Below, piece after piece: positions 35,640 through 44,042 of a stretch of DNA of 64,000 nucleotides. The notes below the pieces were generated by a model. It saw nothing but the letters and a program-made list of their open reading frames with translations. It had not been told where the DNA came from and did not search any database. A program made the translations under genes and the position numbers. The stretch spans positions 1-64,000 of the forward strand of contig JBJECG010000050.1 in the NCBI GenBank assembly GCA_051870875.1, read 5' to 3'. This stretch comes from Aphodosoma sp051870875 (GTDB lineage: Bacteria; Bacteroidota; Bacteroidia; Bacteroidales; Paludibacteraceae). How positions within the stretch are numbered: position 1 is the first letter of the stretch; each line of letters opens with the position of its first letter.

Positions 35640-36272
35640 TTAACCTTTACACTTCGGCTCGTATTTCCTTGTTGTCTTTTTCAAGAAGGCATGACACCTG
35701 CCATCCGCATCTTTTGATCCGACAATCCTCTCAGTCGGCATATCCCAATTTACATCATCAACGACAAATCGTTGCAAAAGGCCGTCTTTTATACCTATGC
35801 GTCTTGTGGCATCGCAGATGCTCCTATCCGTCTTGAATGTATCAGGAATGGCAACGATATCAGGCATTTCCGAACAATGGTTGAAGATTTCATACATCGA
35901 CAGTCTGGGACCACCCACAACTCCGGTCAGGTTCCATTCTCCTGTCACACCCTGCCTGTATATCTCTATACCTCGAATTAGAATGCCACCAAACCGTATC
36001 AGTTCATTTCCATCGTATTCGGTTTCAAAAGCGATGTCTACACCGCTACCATGAAAAAACCACTCCACACATTGGCAATCACGGCAATATGTACTTGTAT
36101 CCTTATCCATTTCATTGGCATCATACAGATAAAACTCTATTTCTGCAAACCTGTAAATGACATCGCGGTCATCCCTTGAATCATGTTTCAGAATACAGTA
36201 ATGGTTTATGAGTTCATTTGCCGCTTCCATGAAACACTCCCGTCGTATATCACCAAGAAAGTTCAAAGTCAT
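35640..36272 (-). CDS. Conserved hypothetical protein
   Basis: 210 residues from the ATG at 36272 (MTLNFLGDIRRECFMEAANE); a frame opening at 36332 adds 20 residues. No signal peptide or membrane segment. Notable stretches are CRDCQCVEWFFHGSGVDIAF, with three cysteines, and GGILIRGIEIYRQG followed by VVGGPRLSMYEIF. The GGILIRGI strand faintly recalls the alkyladenine DNA glycosylase fold, too weakly for assignment. I do not know the function. It is flanked by thrS and the 59-residue winged-helix gene and appears to be a single-gene unit. Confidence 0.7.
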   Translation of the reverse strand: MTLNFLGDIRRECFMEAANELINHYCILKHDSRDDRDVIYRFAEIEFYLYDANEMDKDTSTYCRDCQCVEWFFHGSGVDIAFETEYDGNELIRFGGILIRGIEIYRQGVTGEWNLTGVVGGPRLSMYEIFNHCSEMPDIVAIPDTFKTDRSICDATRRIGIKDGLLQRFVVDDVNWDMPTERIVGSKDADGRCHAFLKKTTRKYEPKCKG

Positions 36273-36458
36273 GACAAAAAGTCCATTGAAAATAAATGTA
36301 TGACAAAGTATTGCTGAATTTTCGGTATACAAAAACGAATACTCTTCCTTTCCTGAACTTTGAACAGGTCAAAGACGACATCCATCTTTGTATTGTCGGT
36401 ATGCAGTTGAGGTATTTCCACAGCCGCAAGAGTGACATTCTTTTAAGAATGCACACTT

Positions 36459-36638
36459 TTATTTTGCAGCTTCCCAAAAACAACGACGGGGGGATACGAT
36501 GGCACCCTCTTCTTTGAGCTGTTTCATTGCTTTATCAACCACTTTACGATCAAGGCCTGACAGTTCCGCAACTTTGCCGGCATTCACAGGTTCACCTGCC
36601 TGCCTGATTGTTTCCAATACCTTTGTTTTTTCTTCCAT
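36459..36638 (-). CDS. 59-residue winged-helix DNA-binding protein
   Basis: A short gene, ATG at 36638 to TAA at 36459-36461. The sequence begins MEEKTKVLETIRQAGEPVNA, continues GKVAELSGLDRKVVDKAMKQ, and ends LKEEGAIVSPRRCFWEAAK. This is a compact helix-turn-helix with a basic wing (SPRRCFW), as in small Bacteroidetes proteins annotated as transcriptional regulators. It would bind nucleic acid, probably as a dimer; its target is unknown. It sits 86 bp behind recN and may share that transcript. Confidence 0.75.
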   Translation of the reverse strand: MEEKTKVLETIRQAGEPVNAGKVAELSGLDRKVVDKAMKQLKEEGAIVSPRRCFWEAAK

Positions 36639-36724
36639 AATTGTATTTGTTTTGATTAATGACTGACATTTTCATTTTACCAACCAAACTCCTTTGATTG
36701 GAACAACATGACAAGATACCCGTC

Positions 36725-38380
36725 CTAACATTCCAACAACTCTTTGGCTGCTTTCAAGGCAGCAGCAGTCGGATTTTTGCCCGAAAGCATTTCCGCTATT
36801 TCGGCTACACGCTGTCCGCCAGCAATGGCAATGATATGCGTAGTGGTAAACATATCGTCATCGGTCTTGTAAACCTTATAATGGCTGCCGCCTTTAGCTG
36901 CAATCTGAGGCAGGTGGGTGATGGCCAATACCTGAACATACTGCGACATACCGCGCATCATTTCAGCCATACGGTGTGCTATCTCACCCGAGACTCCGGT
37001 ATCAACTTCATCGAAAATGATGGTAGAAAGACCCGTTTTCTGCACAGTCAGCGACTTTAAAGCAAGCATAACACGCGCTATTTCACCGCCGGAAGCTACC
37101 GATGCTATCGGACGAAGCGGCACATTCTTGTTTGCAGAGAAAAGGAACTGCACATCATCGGCACCAGACAAGGTGTATTGGTGCGCCGGGGCTATTTCGA
37201 CAGATACCCGGGCGTTCGGCATGCCAAGATTGACCAATTGAGATGTAAGATATCCGGCTATCCCAACAGCCACAGAACGACGTTTAGCAGTCAAAACATC
37301 AGCAGCCTGTTTCATGCCGGCTGCGCACTGCTCCACTTCCAAAGCCAAAGCCTTAATATCATCATCGAAATTGTCGATACGCAACAGCTTTTCTGAAAGT
37401 TGCCGCTGCAAGTCCAACAATTCGGCACATGACGAAAGATGATGTTTCTGTTCCAAAGTATATATGGTATCAAGCCGCGTCTCGACCTGCATTTTACGTG
37501 CCGGATCGAACTCAAATGAAGAATAGCAGGAATTGAGTTCGCTATCAACGTCTTTCAGATCGACATACAAAGAGTGCAGACGTTCCGCCAGAACAGACAA
37601 TCCATCCATAAAACGAGAGGCGCCCTCCACCCTGCCAACCGTCTCTTTCAATTGTGACATAATACCGTACCCGTCGCTGTCGAGACATTCGACAGCGACC
37701 GCCAAATCGGTTTTGATTTCTTCAGTATGATTAAGCAACTCAAGTTCCCGTTCGAGCATTTCCTGTTCGCCCTCCTGCAATGAAGCTTCTGCGAGTTGGT
37801 CAAACTGGAATTGCAGATAATCGCGCTCTGACCGCCATTGTTCATAATCAGATTTCAACTGCTCCAGAGCTTTTACTTTCTCGGCATGATTAAGGAACGA
37901 TGACCGGAACATACTTAATTCGACATCGGTATGTGCAACTGTATCGACTACAGAAAGTTGAAAACCGGCATTGTTCAACAAAAGGTTACCGTACTGAGAA
38001 TGTATGTCTATGAGGTGCGAGGCAACGGTCCGCAGCACGGTCCGGTTGACAGGAGTATCATTGATGAAAGCTCTCGACTTGCCAGCAGCCGTCACTTCGC
38101 GACGTATAATGCATTCATCGGAATAATCAAGTTCTTCCCGGGCGAAAAAAGGTTGCAACGACTGATCATCCATGACAAACGTAGCTTCCACCACACTTTT
38201 AACCGCTCCGGCACGAACCACTTTAGAGTCCGCCCGGTCGCCCATAACCAACCCCAAGGCACCCATGATAACGGACTTACCGGCACCTGTTTCACCTGTA
38301 ATGACGGAAAAGCCACCGCCAATATCCAGGTCGAGGCTTTCAATCAAAGCCAACTGACTTATATGTAGATGTTTAAGCAT
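36725..38380 (-). CDS. recN: DNA repair protein RecN
   Basis: 551 residues, an SMC-like ATPase of normal length. Walker A GETGAGKSVIMGALG is at the N-terminus (about 29-43) and Walker B IIFDEVDTGVSGE plus the signature region VASGGEIARVMLAL are near the C-terminus, separated by a coiled coil (about 160-360). RecN holds DNA ends or sister chromatids together during double-strand-break repair. The order coaC-coaB-DUF4835-recN is a familiar Bacteroidetes neighbourhood. Confidence 0.96.
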   Translation of the reverse strand: MLKHLHISQLALIESLDLDIGGGFSVITGETGAGKSVIMGALGLVMGDRADSKVVRAGAVKSVVEATFVMDDQSLQPFFAREELDYSDECIIRREVTAAGKSRAFINDTPVNRTVLRTVASHLIDIHSQYGNLLLNNAGFQLSVVDTVAHTDVELSMFRSSFLNHAEKVKALEQLKSDYEQWRSERDYLQFQFDQLAEASLQEGEQEMLERELELLNHTEEIKTDLAVAVECLDSDGYGIMSQLKETVGRVEGASRFMDGLSVLAERLHSLYVDLKDVDSELNSCYSSFEFDPARKMQVETRLDTIYTLEQKHHLSSCAELLDLQRQLSEKLLRIDNFDDDIKALALEVEQCAAGMKQAADVLTAKRRSVAVGIAGYLTSQLVNLGMPNARVSVEIAPAHQYTLSGADDVQFLFSANKNVPLRPIASVASGGEIARVMLALKSLTVQKTGLSTIIFDEVDTGVSGEIAHRMAEMMRGMSQYVQVLAITHLPQIAAKGGSHYKVYKTDDDMFTTTHIIAIAGGQRVAEIAEMLSGKNPTAAALKAAKELLEC

Positions 38381-38441
38381 AACAAAAATTACAGAGACTG
38401 AATATCATACCATACCTCCTGCCACACACCTGATGATACGA

Positions 38442-39350
38442 TCACTGCAATATTTCATCATAACGATTTGACAGTGTCGGATTTACAGATACAAGAACAT
38501 CATGTACCGACTTTTTCTCTTCAGATGTACCTTTCTTGAAAATATTTATAAGCTCATCATTTTTAGAATCCAAAAAAGTGGCGATAAATGATGCACCAGG
38601 ATTCTGGCGGTTGAGCTCACGGAGCACTGTGATTTTCCCTGCTATTTTAGCCCGCGAATTGTCGACATTAGCCGCCATATTATCAAGCCCCAAACGATGG
38701 TATTCGTAATAGTACTCACGCAATGGCTTGAAAGAGTCATCATTCAGATTGCGCGCCAACGAATAGCGGTTGCGTTTGCTGCCGAACTCCATTTTCCAAC
38801 CACCGGTCTCAGTATCGTCGGAACGTGTCTGGCATGCCGAAACGATCTGCTCTGCCATGGAAAAGGCGGCAGTACCGCCAAGACGACTGTATGAATCCAG
38901 ATCAAATCCGATAATCATATAGGCATAATAAGCTACAATAGCCGTCAAATTGGATTCAAAAGTAGAATTGTTAATTTCAATCTTATCAAACTCCCTATAA
39001 TGGAACACCACATTTTCATCACGCACATTAAGCAACGGTGTGGTGTATGCCGAACCGTAAACGGGGCGAGAAGCCTGCACCTGCATTTCGCATTGGAACA
39101 AATCATCATCCACCGACTTGACAACCAGAGTCATGTTACAGTCTATCTTTTCCTGTTCGGCAAAAATCAACTCAGTCCAACGGTGTTCATTCACGAAATT
39201 GCCCAAATCGGATTCCAGAGTGGAGAAAATCTGCTTGTTAGTACCCTCTACCATAGATGAGTTAACCGTCAGATTACATTTCAACTCCTGAGTGGAGACA
39301 GCAAACGGCAAAAGCAATAAAAACGATAGTATAATTGGTTTGAGACGCAT
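38442..39350 (-). CDS. Secreted DUF4835 protein
   Basis: 302 residues from the ATG at 39350 (MRLKPIILSFLLLLPFAVST), a clear signal peptide; TTG at 39356 would add two residues. The mature part matches DUF4835: LKCNLTVNSSMVEGTN near the start, SRPVYGSAYTTPLLNVRDEN, and a Tyr-rich AIVAYYAYMIIGFDLDSYS segment. The family is a Bacteroidetes envelope protein always near recN and coaBC; its role is not established. It begins 8 bp after the coaB stop. Confidence 0.9.
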   Translation of the reverse strand: MRLKPIILSFLLLLPFAVSTQELKCNLTVNSSMVEGTNKQIFSTLESDLGNFVNEHRWTELIFAEQEKIDCNMTLVVKSVDDDLFQCEMQVQASRPVYGSAYTTPLLNVRDENVVFHYREFDKIEINNSTFESNLTAIVAYYAYMIIGFDLDSYSRLGGTAAFSMAEQIVSACQTRSDDTETGGWKMEFGSKRNRYSLARNLNDDSFKPLREYYYEYHRLGLDNMAANVDNSRAKIAGKITVLRELNRQNPGASFIATFLDSKNDELINIFKKGTSEEKKSVHDVLVSVNPTLSNRYDEILQ

Positions 39351-39358
39351 AATCAAAG

Positions 39359-40009
39359 CTATCTTATTATAGGCTTGACAATATTTTCAATCTCAGCAAG
39401 TATATCCCAAGCCACCAGTTCTTTGGACTTCAACGGATAAGTCTTTTTTTCTCCTGAAGCTTTCAATATCTCCACCTGATTGGTATCGTACCCAAAGCAC
39501 GTATTGGCCCTGCGCAATGAATTGAGAACAATAAAGTCAAAATTTTTACGTCGCATCTTATCCAAAGCATGCGACTCCTCATCGTCTGTTTCGAGCGCAA
39601 ATCCGACGGTAAACTGATCGGGGCGTTTGCATGCCCCAACGGCAGCTGCTATATCCTGCGTAGGTCTGAGTTCTACAATCAGATTATCGGACAGACGCTT
39701 GATTTTCCTGTCGGCAACCGTAATCGGAGTAAAATCGGCAACGGCTGCACATAAGACAGCACCGTCGACCGTACCGAAATTATCCATCACAGCCTGGTAC
39801 ATATCACCGGCAGACTCCACATCTATACGTCGGATATTCGGATGACAGACAGTCAATTGAACAGGCCCTGCAACAAGCACCACTTCATGTCCGGCATCGG
39901 CACAAGCCCTGGCAATGGCAAACCCCATTTTACCGGTGGAATAGTTACCAATAAAACGCACCGGGTCAATCCGTTCGTATGTAGGTCCCGCAGTTACAAG
40001 TATTTTCAT
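39359..40009 (-). CDS. coaB: Phosphopantothenate--cysteine ligase (CoaB half, separate gene)
   Basis: 216 residues covering exactly the CoaB domain. VTAGPTYERIDPVRFIGNYS, STGKMGFAIARACADAGHEV and the AAVADF and K-rich ADRKIKR segments are the nucleotide- and dimer-forming motifs. It condenses 4'-phosphopantothenate with cysteine in CoA synthesis. In most bacteria CoaB is the C-terminal half of a single CoaBC chain; here it has its own ATG, 51 bp after the coaC stop. Both halves look intact, so this is fission rather than decay. Confidence 0.93.
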   Translation of the reverse strand: MKILVTAGPTYERIDPVRFIGNYSTGKMGFAIARACADAGHEVVLVAGPVQLTVCHPNIRRIDVESAGDMYQAVMDNFGTVDGAVLCAAVADFTPITVADRKIKRLSDNLIVELRPTQDIAAAVGACKRPDQFTVGFALETDDEESHALDKMRRKNFDFIVLNSLRRANTCFGYDTNQVEILKASGEKKTYPLKSKELVAWDILAEIENIVKPIIR

Positions 40010-40060
40010 AATTATTCAAATGAAACACGCATTTGCATTCAGCATTAAACAATCATCTTA

Positions 40061-40600
40061 TCAGAGCATTTCATTGAGTATAGATACGATATTCACCGGC
40101 TCTTCCATACGTCCCTTACCTTCCGCGCCACAGGCCAATTCACCATCGGAGGGTTCGATAAAATGAATGCCTACAGACTTCAGGAAATCCATATTACGTT
40201 TCATGACAGGAGATTCGTACATCCTGGTATTCATTGCCGGAGCTATAAATACAGGTTTGTCGAACGCAATGAATGTAGTAGAGAGGGCATCATCGGCTAT
40301 ACCGGCATAAAATTTACCTATAATATTGGCTGTTGCAGGAGCCACAATCATGGCATCAGCCCAATCAGCATGGCTTACATGTTCGGGATTCCACACACCG
40401 ACAGGTTCGAATACTTCGGTATAAACCTTATTGCGGGAAAGAGTCTGCAAAGTAACAGGAGTAATGAACTGCAGTGCATTGCGAGTTGTGACACAACGTA
40501 CTTCCGCCCCCTCCTGCACCAAACGACGTACCAATTCGCCGCATTTGTATGCGGCAATTCCACCTGATATTCCCAATATGATTTTTTTTCCTTTCAACAT
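40061..40600 (-). CDS. coaC: Phosphopantothenoylcysteine decarboxylase (CoaC half, separate gene)
   Basis: 179 residues, a flavoprotein of the HFCD family. GISGGIAAYKCGELVRRL (FMN-binding), the active-site His in EHVSHADWADAMIVAPATAN, PAMNTRMYESP and the substrate-clamp Cys in ELACGAEGKGRM are all present. It decarboxylates phosphopantothenoylcysteine to phosphopantetheine. The chain ends cleanly after SILNEML at a TGA, with CoaB on a separate downstream gene. An 87-bp gap separates it from the preceding unknown gene. Confidence 0.93.
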   Translation of the reverse strand: MLKGKKIILGISGGIAAYKCGELVRRLVQEGAEVRCVTTRNALQFITPVTLQTLSRNKVYTEVFEPVGVWNPEHVSHADWADAMIVAPATANIIGKFYAGIADDALSTTFIAFDKPVFIAPAMNTRMYESPVMKRNMDFLKSVGIHFIEPSDGELACGAEGKGRMEEPVNIVSILNEML

Positions 40601-40687
40601 ATAGATATAAAAAATTAAGTGTTATGACTAATCTTACGGAATCGGACAACCTACATCCAAACTGAGACCAACCGCCGTCATCCAAAA

Positions 40688-41356
40688 TCACAACGATGCC
40701 GCTTCCATGAAGAAACGCCTGCGCATGGCATCGGTTATAGGATACGTATCATACGTCATGTATTCTACATTGCAAACGAAAAGAGCCTGGATTTCCGATA
40801 TAAAAAGCGTATCGAAACCCAATTTGCCGTATTGCAAATCATTGACTCGTTTCAGAGCAAGCATCAAATCGGTTCTGGTCATGTCGTCCTTTGTAAAAAT
40901 ATACAAACCAGCATGTCTGAAACGTCCGTAGAAACCATCGGACATTTTACGCACCTTGTTTTCCAACACACGGTTCATCGGACTGGCTTCACACCAATAG
41001 CGGTATTCTGTAGGGCCGACAATATCGCCACGCACCAGACCATAAGTGTAACCTATCTTGTACAACTCTCCGGATGTCATTTCGGACGAACCCGCCACCT
41101 CCTCCACGGCCATCTCATTGAGCAGGCTGACAGCATCAGCCTTCGACTCATGTATAGCCCGCGTCACCTCTATGCCTATGCTATGCTCACTGTCCTGCAA
41201 ATCAGGACGGTCAAGATTCTCCAGCCCAGAATACAGCGATCCGAGAACGGTTTCCAAAGTCAACTTGGCATACCGTTCAAAGAAGCAGGTATCGTATTTT
41301 GTCTTACGTATTACTGTACCGTCCATAAAAACAAATACAAAAAGTGTCCGGATCAC
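40688..41356 (-). CDS. Hypothetical protein coupled to the antiporter gene
   Basis: 222 residues if started at GTG 41356, which overlaps the antiporter stop as GTGA; 212 if started at the ATG at 41326 (MDGTVIRKTKYDTC). The overlap favours coupling, the ATG a more usual start; undecided. No signal peptide. Features include an acidic middle (EMAVEEVAGSSEMTSGELYK) and an aromatic-rich VEYMTYDTYPITDAMRRRFF end. I do not recognise a family and assign no function. Confidence 0.65.
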   Translation of the reverse strand: MIRTLFVFVFMDGTVIRKTKYDTCFFERYAKLTLETVLGSLYSGLENLDRPDLQDSEHSIGIEVTRAIHESKADAVSLLNEMAVEEVAGSSEMTSGELYKIGYTYGLVRGDIVGPTEYRYWCEASPMNRVLENKVRKMSDGFYGRFRHAGLYIFTKDDMTRTDLMLALKRVNDLQYGKLGFDTLFISEIQALFVCNVEYMTYDTYPITDAMRRRFFMEAASL

Positions 41357-42849
41357 AGGTTTTCACCACTCAATATACATGTCGCCTCCTCCAATATATC
41401 CTCGTCATCAGTGATAATCAGTATGGTGTCACCTTCAGCCAAAGGGGTATTTCCACGAGGTATAAAATAGCGGCCATCACGCTTTACCATTGCCACCAGA
41501 ATACGATCCGGAATATCTATATCCATGAGACGGGATCCCTTTTCCAACATCCTGGCCGTAACTTTCATTTCACTCATAACGGATTTCATGTCATCGGCAA
41601 AATCGACATCAAACTCTTTGAGTTGCGCCTTCTCCCTGACAGGCAAATCGAGTTTCAACAGACCTGCAACTTTCGGAATCATCGTTCCCTGTACGGCAAG
41701 TGATATGATGGTAATGAAGAAGACGATATTGAACATCATACGGGCATGCGGCAAGCCCTCTATAAGCGGATACGTAGCAAATATGATTGGCACCGCACCG
41801 CGCAATCCGACGAAACTGACAAATATACGTCCTTTGAAAGAGAACTTACGGAAAGGCAGAAGGCTCAACAAAACGGACAACGGACGCGATACCAGCACCA
41901 TAAAAGTACCGATAAGCAATCCTATGCCGGCAACCGGCAGCAGTTCCGAAGGGTTTACCAACAAGCCCAATGACAAAAACATCACTATCTGAGCCAACCA
42001 TGTAAGCCCGTCAAAAAAGCGCATGGAACTGCGTTTGTGCACAAAGCGATGGTTACCCATGAACAAGCCTCCGATGTACACAGCCAGATACCCGTTGCCA
42101 CCTACAAATGCGGTAAACCCATAGAGGAAAAGCATCACTGTAATCAGCATCACAGAGTACAGTGCATCGTTGTTGAGATTGATTCTGTTCATAACCTTCA
42201 CTCCCAATTTGCCGAACAAAACGCCGCAAACAGCACCCAGCAACAATTGTTGCGCAAAAAGTCCTACAACAGCCCATCCGCTCACATCAGGGGAATTGGC
42301 CATCTGAAGCAATACAATAGTGAGCATATACGCCATCGGGTCATTGCTGCCAGACTCCAATTCAAGCAACGGACGCAGATGTTCCTTCAGCGCAAGATTT
42401 TTGGAGCGCAGGATGGAAAACACCGAAGCAGAATCGGTAGATGACATGGTTGCCGCCAAAAGCAACGACTCCACAAACGAAAACGAAATGGTATAAACGA
42501 CATTGTTGGTAAAGAAATATATAAACAGGCCGGTAATCAAAGTCGTCAGCAACACACCAATGGTAGCCAGCGTAAGACCCGGCAGCAATACCGGCCTTAT
42601 CTCTTCGACCCGGGTATCCATACCTCCGGAAAAAAGGATGACATTAAGGGCAACGACACCGATATACTGCACAACATTCGGATTGTTCAAATCCAAAAGA
42701 CGCAGGCCGTCAGTTCCAGCCACACAACCTATAAGGATAAACAGCAGAAGCGTGGGAACACCAAACCTGTATCCTGCCTTGCCAAACACAATGCTGACAA
42801 AAAGCAGTACCGACGCCACAAGCAAAAACAAATCAAAAGAAATATTCAT
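41353..42849 (-). CDS. Potassium/proton antiporter (CPA1, CvrA/NhaP2-like)
   Basis: 498 residues. About twelve transmembrane helices (residues 1-395) carry the CPA1 core, including an E-S-G-S-N-D ion-binding segment in LLELESGSNDPMAYML. A cytosolic TrkA_C domain follows (about 410-498, DIDIPDRILVAMVKRDGRYF), which in this subfamily gates transport by ligand or pH. It exchanges K+ (or Na+) for H+ across the inner membrane. Its stop overlaps the next gene's possible GTG start by 4 bp. A -7 box lies at 42952. Confidence 0.92.
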   Translation of the reverse strand: MNISFDLFLLVASVLLFVSIVFGKAGYRFGVPTLLLFILIGCVAGTDGLRLLDLNNPNVVQYIGVVALNVILFSGGMDTRVEEIRPVLLPGLTLATIGVLLTTLITGLFIYFFTNNVVYTISFSFVESLLLAATMSSTDSASVFSILRSKNLALKEHLRPLLELESGSNDPMAYMLTIVLLQMANSPDVSGWAVVGLFAQQLLLGAVCGVLFGKLGVKVMNRINLNNDALYSVMLITVMLFLYGFTAFVGGNGYLAVYIGGLFMGNHRFVHKRSSMRFFDGLTWLAQIVMFLSLGLLVNPSELLPVAGIGLLIGTFMVLVSRPLSVLLSLLPFRKFSFKGRIFVSFVGLRGAVPIIFATYPLIEGLPHARMMFNIVFFITIISLAVQGTMIPKVAGLLKLDLPVREKAQLKEFDVDFADDMKSVMSEMKVTARMLEKGSRLMDIDIPDRILVAMVKRDGRYFIPRGNTPLAEGDTILIITDDEDILEEATCILSGENL

Positions 42850-42951
42850 AAAACGAATTCCTCACATTTGCAATCAAAAATACCATCCGGACATCCAAAA
42901 ACGAGCCCCAAACCAGACCTGATATTATATTCAAGCCATCAATCCATGCTG

Positions 42952-42959
42952 CAAAGGTA
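42952..42959 (-). promoter_or_regulatory. -7 box for the antiporter-coaCB-recN run (TACCTTTG)
   Basis: Minus-strand TACCTTTG about 103 nt before the antiporter ATG. A TTTG occurs 12 bases further upstream, closer than the usual 19-21. Confidence 0.5.
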
Positions 42960-43055
42960 ATACTTTTTCATCAAACCGGAGAATTTCCCAAATAACATCA
43001 GGGTGATTGAAACCAGCGGATTTACAAACGTTACAAACCGGTACAATGAGCAAAA

Positions 43056-43754
43056 CTACAATCCGGACAACAGTCTGTCGACCAGCTGCGGCACCCCTTC
43101 GGCCGCCCGTTTGGCGATGCATGTCACCGGATTGGGAATGCGAGGGGCTCTGAAACGGTCTGAACCGACGGCCGGATCAACTATATAAACTGGAACATCC
43201 GGACGGGTGCAGTTGACCAGCCCAGCCGCAGGATAGACATTGAGAGAAGTGCCGACTACCAGCAGTATGTCAGCCCTCTGCACCACCTTGACCGCCTCTT
43301 CGAGCATAGGCACGCTTTCACCGAAAAAGACAACAAACGGGCGCAACAAAGAACCATCAGGATGACGGGCATCCAACTGCTGCTCCCAACCATCTATCGG
43401 TACTACAGCCGTTTCATTCCACGAACTGCGCAATTTACGCAACTCACCGTGCAAGTGAATAAGGTTGCGCGTCCCGGCACGTTCATGCAAATCATCTATA
43501 TTCTGGGTAATGACACAAACATCGGCATGCCGCTCCAGCCGAGCCAAAGCCTCATGGGCGGCATTTGGTTTTGCAGCAAGCAGCTCCCGCCTGCGAATAT
43601 TGTAAAACCCGATCACCTGCGCACGACTGCGCTCCAACGCTTCCGGCGTACACACATCCTCTACCCTGTAATCGGCCCAAAGCCCGTCACTGTCGCGAAA
43701 CGTGGCTATACCACTGTCGGCACTGATGCCCGCACCTGTCAATACTGCTATCAT
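43056..43754 (-). CDS. Sirtuin (NAD-dependent protein deacylase) without zinc cysteines
   Basis: 232 residues. NAD-binding GAGISADSGIATFR (8-21), TQNIDDLHERAG with the Q-N-x-D motif, and catalytic His in HLHGEL are present, as is VVGTSLNVYPAAGL near the C-terminus. The segment where bacterial sirtuins carry a four-cysteine zinc ribbon (between HGEL and LLRPFVVFFGE) contains no cysteine at all. It would remove acetyl or longer acyl groups from lysines. It has its own -7 box (43869) and a single-gene layout. Confidence 0.9.
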   Translation of the reverse strand: MIAVLTGAGISADSGIATFRDSDGLWADYRVEDVCTPEALERSRAQVIGFYNIRRRELLAAKPNAAHEALARLERHADVCVITQNIDDLHERAGTRNLIHLHGELRKLRSSWNETAVVPIDGWEQQLDARHPDGSLLRPFVVFFGESVPMLEEAVKVVQRADILLVVGTSLNVYPAAGLVNCTRPDVPVYIVDPAVGSDRFRAPRIPNPVTCIAKRAAEGVPQLVDRLLSGL

Positions 43755-43868
43755 AATAATTGAATTTCAAACATCAATGCAACATCCGGTTCCAGAATTG
43801 TACATCGGCCAACACCAGATACACATCAAAAAGGCCAACACCACAAATGCCGGATTATTACAACGGAG

Positions 43869-43876
43869 CAAATTTA
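43869..43876 (-). promoter_or_regulatory. -7 box for the sirtuin gene (TAAATTTG)
   Basis: Minus-strand TAAATTTG, about 115 nt upstream of the sirtuin ATG and divergent from the plus-strand box at 43956. Confidence 0.5.
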
Positions 43877-43955
43877 CAAAAAAAACGTTAGTTTACCATA
43901 CTTTGATTACAAAAAATAAATCAAATACGGAGCCGTTATTCTCGATTATTAGTTG

Positions 43956-43963
43956 TATATTTG
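43956..43963 (+). promoter_or_regulatory. -7 box for aminopeptidase P (TATATTTG)
   Basis: TATATTTG followed by CATCG, 80 bp before the ATG at 44043. No clear -33 TTTG. Confidence 0.5.
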
Positions 43964-44042
43964 CATCGTTTTACGAATTGAAAGCATACCGGCCGTATTT
44001 CGGTGGAAAAATACCAAAACATAAAACATAAAACACGTTGAC

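Noticed and set aside
39359..40600. CoaBC split as a sequencing frameshift
   Set aside because: The 51-bp gap has several stops and a fresh ATG, and both domains are complete at the junction, so a single-base error cannot explain it.
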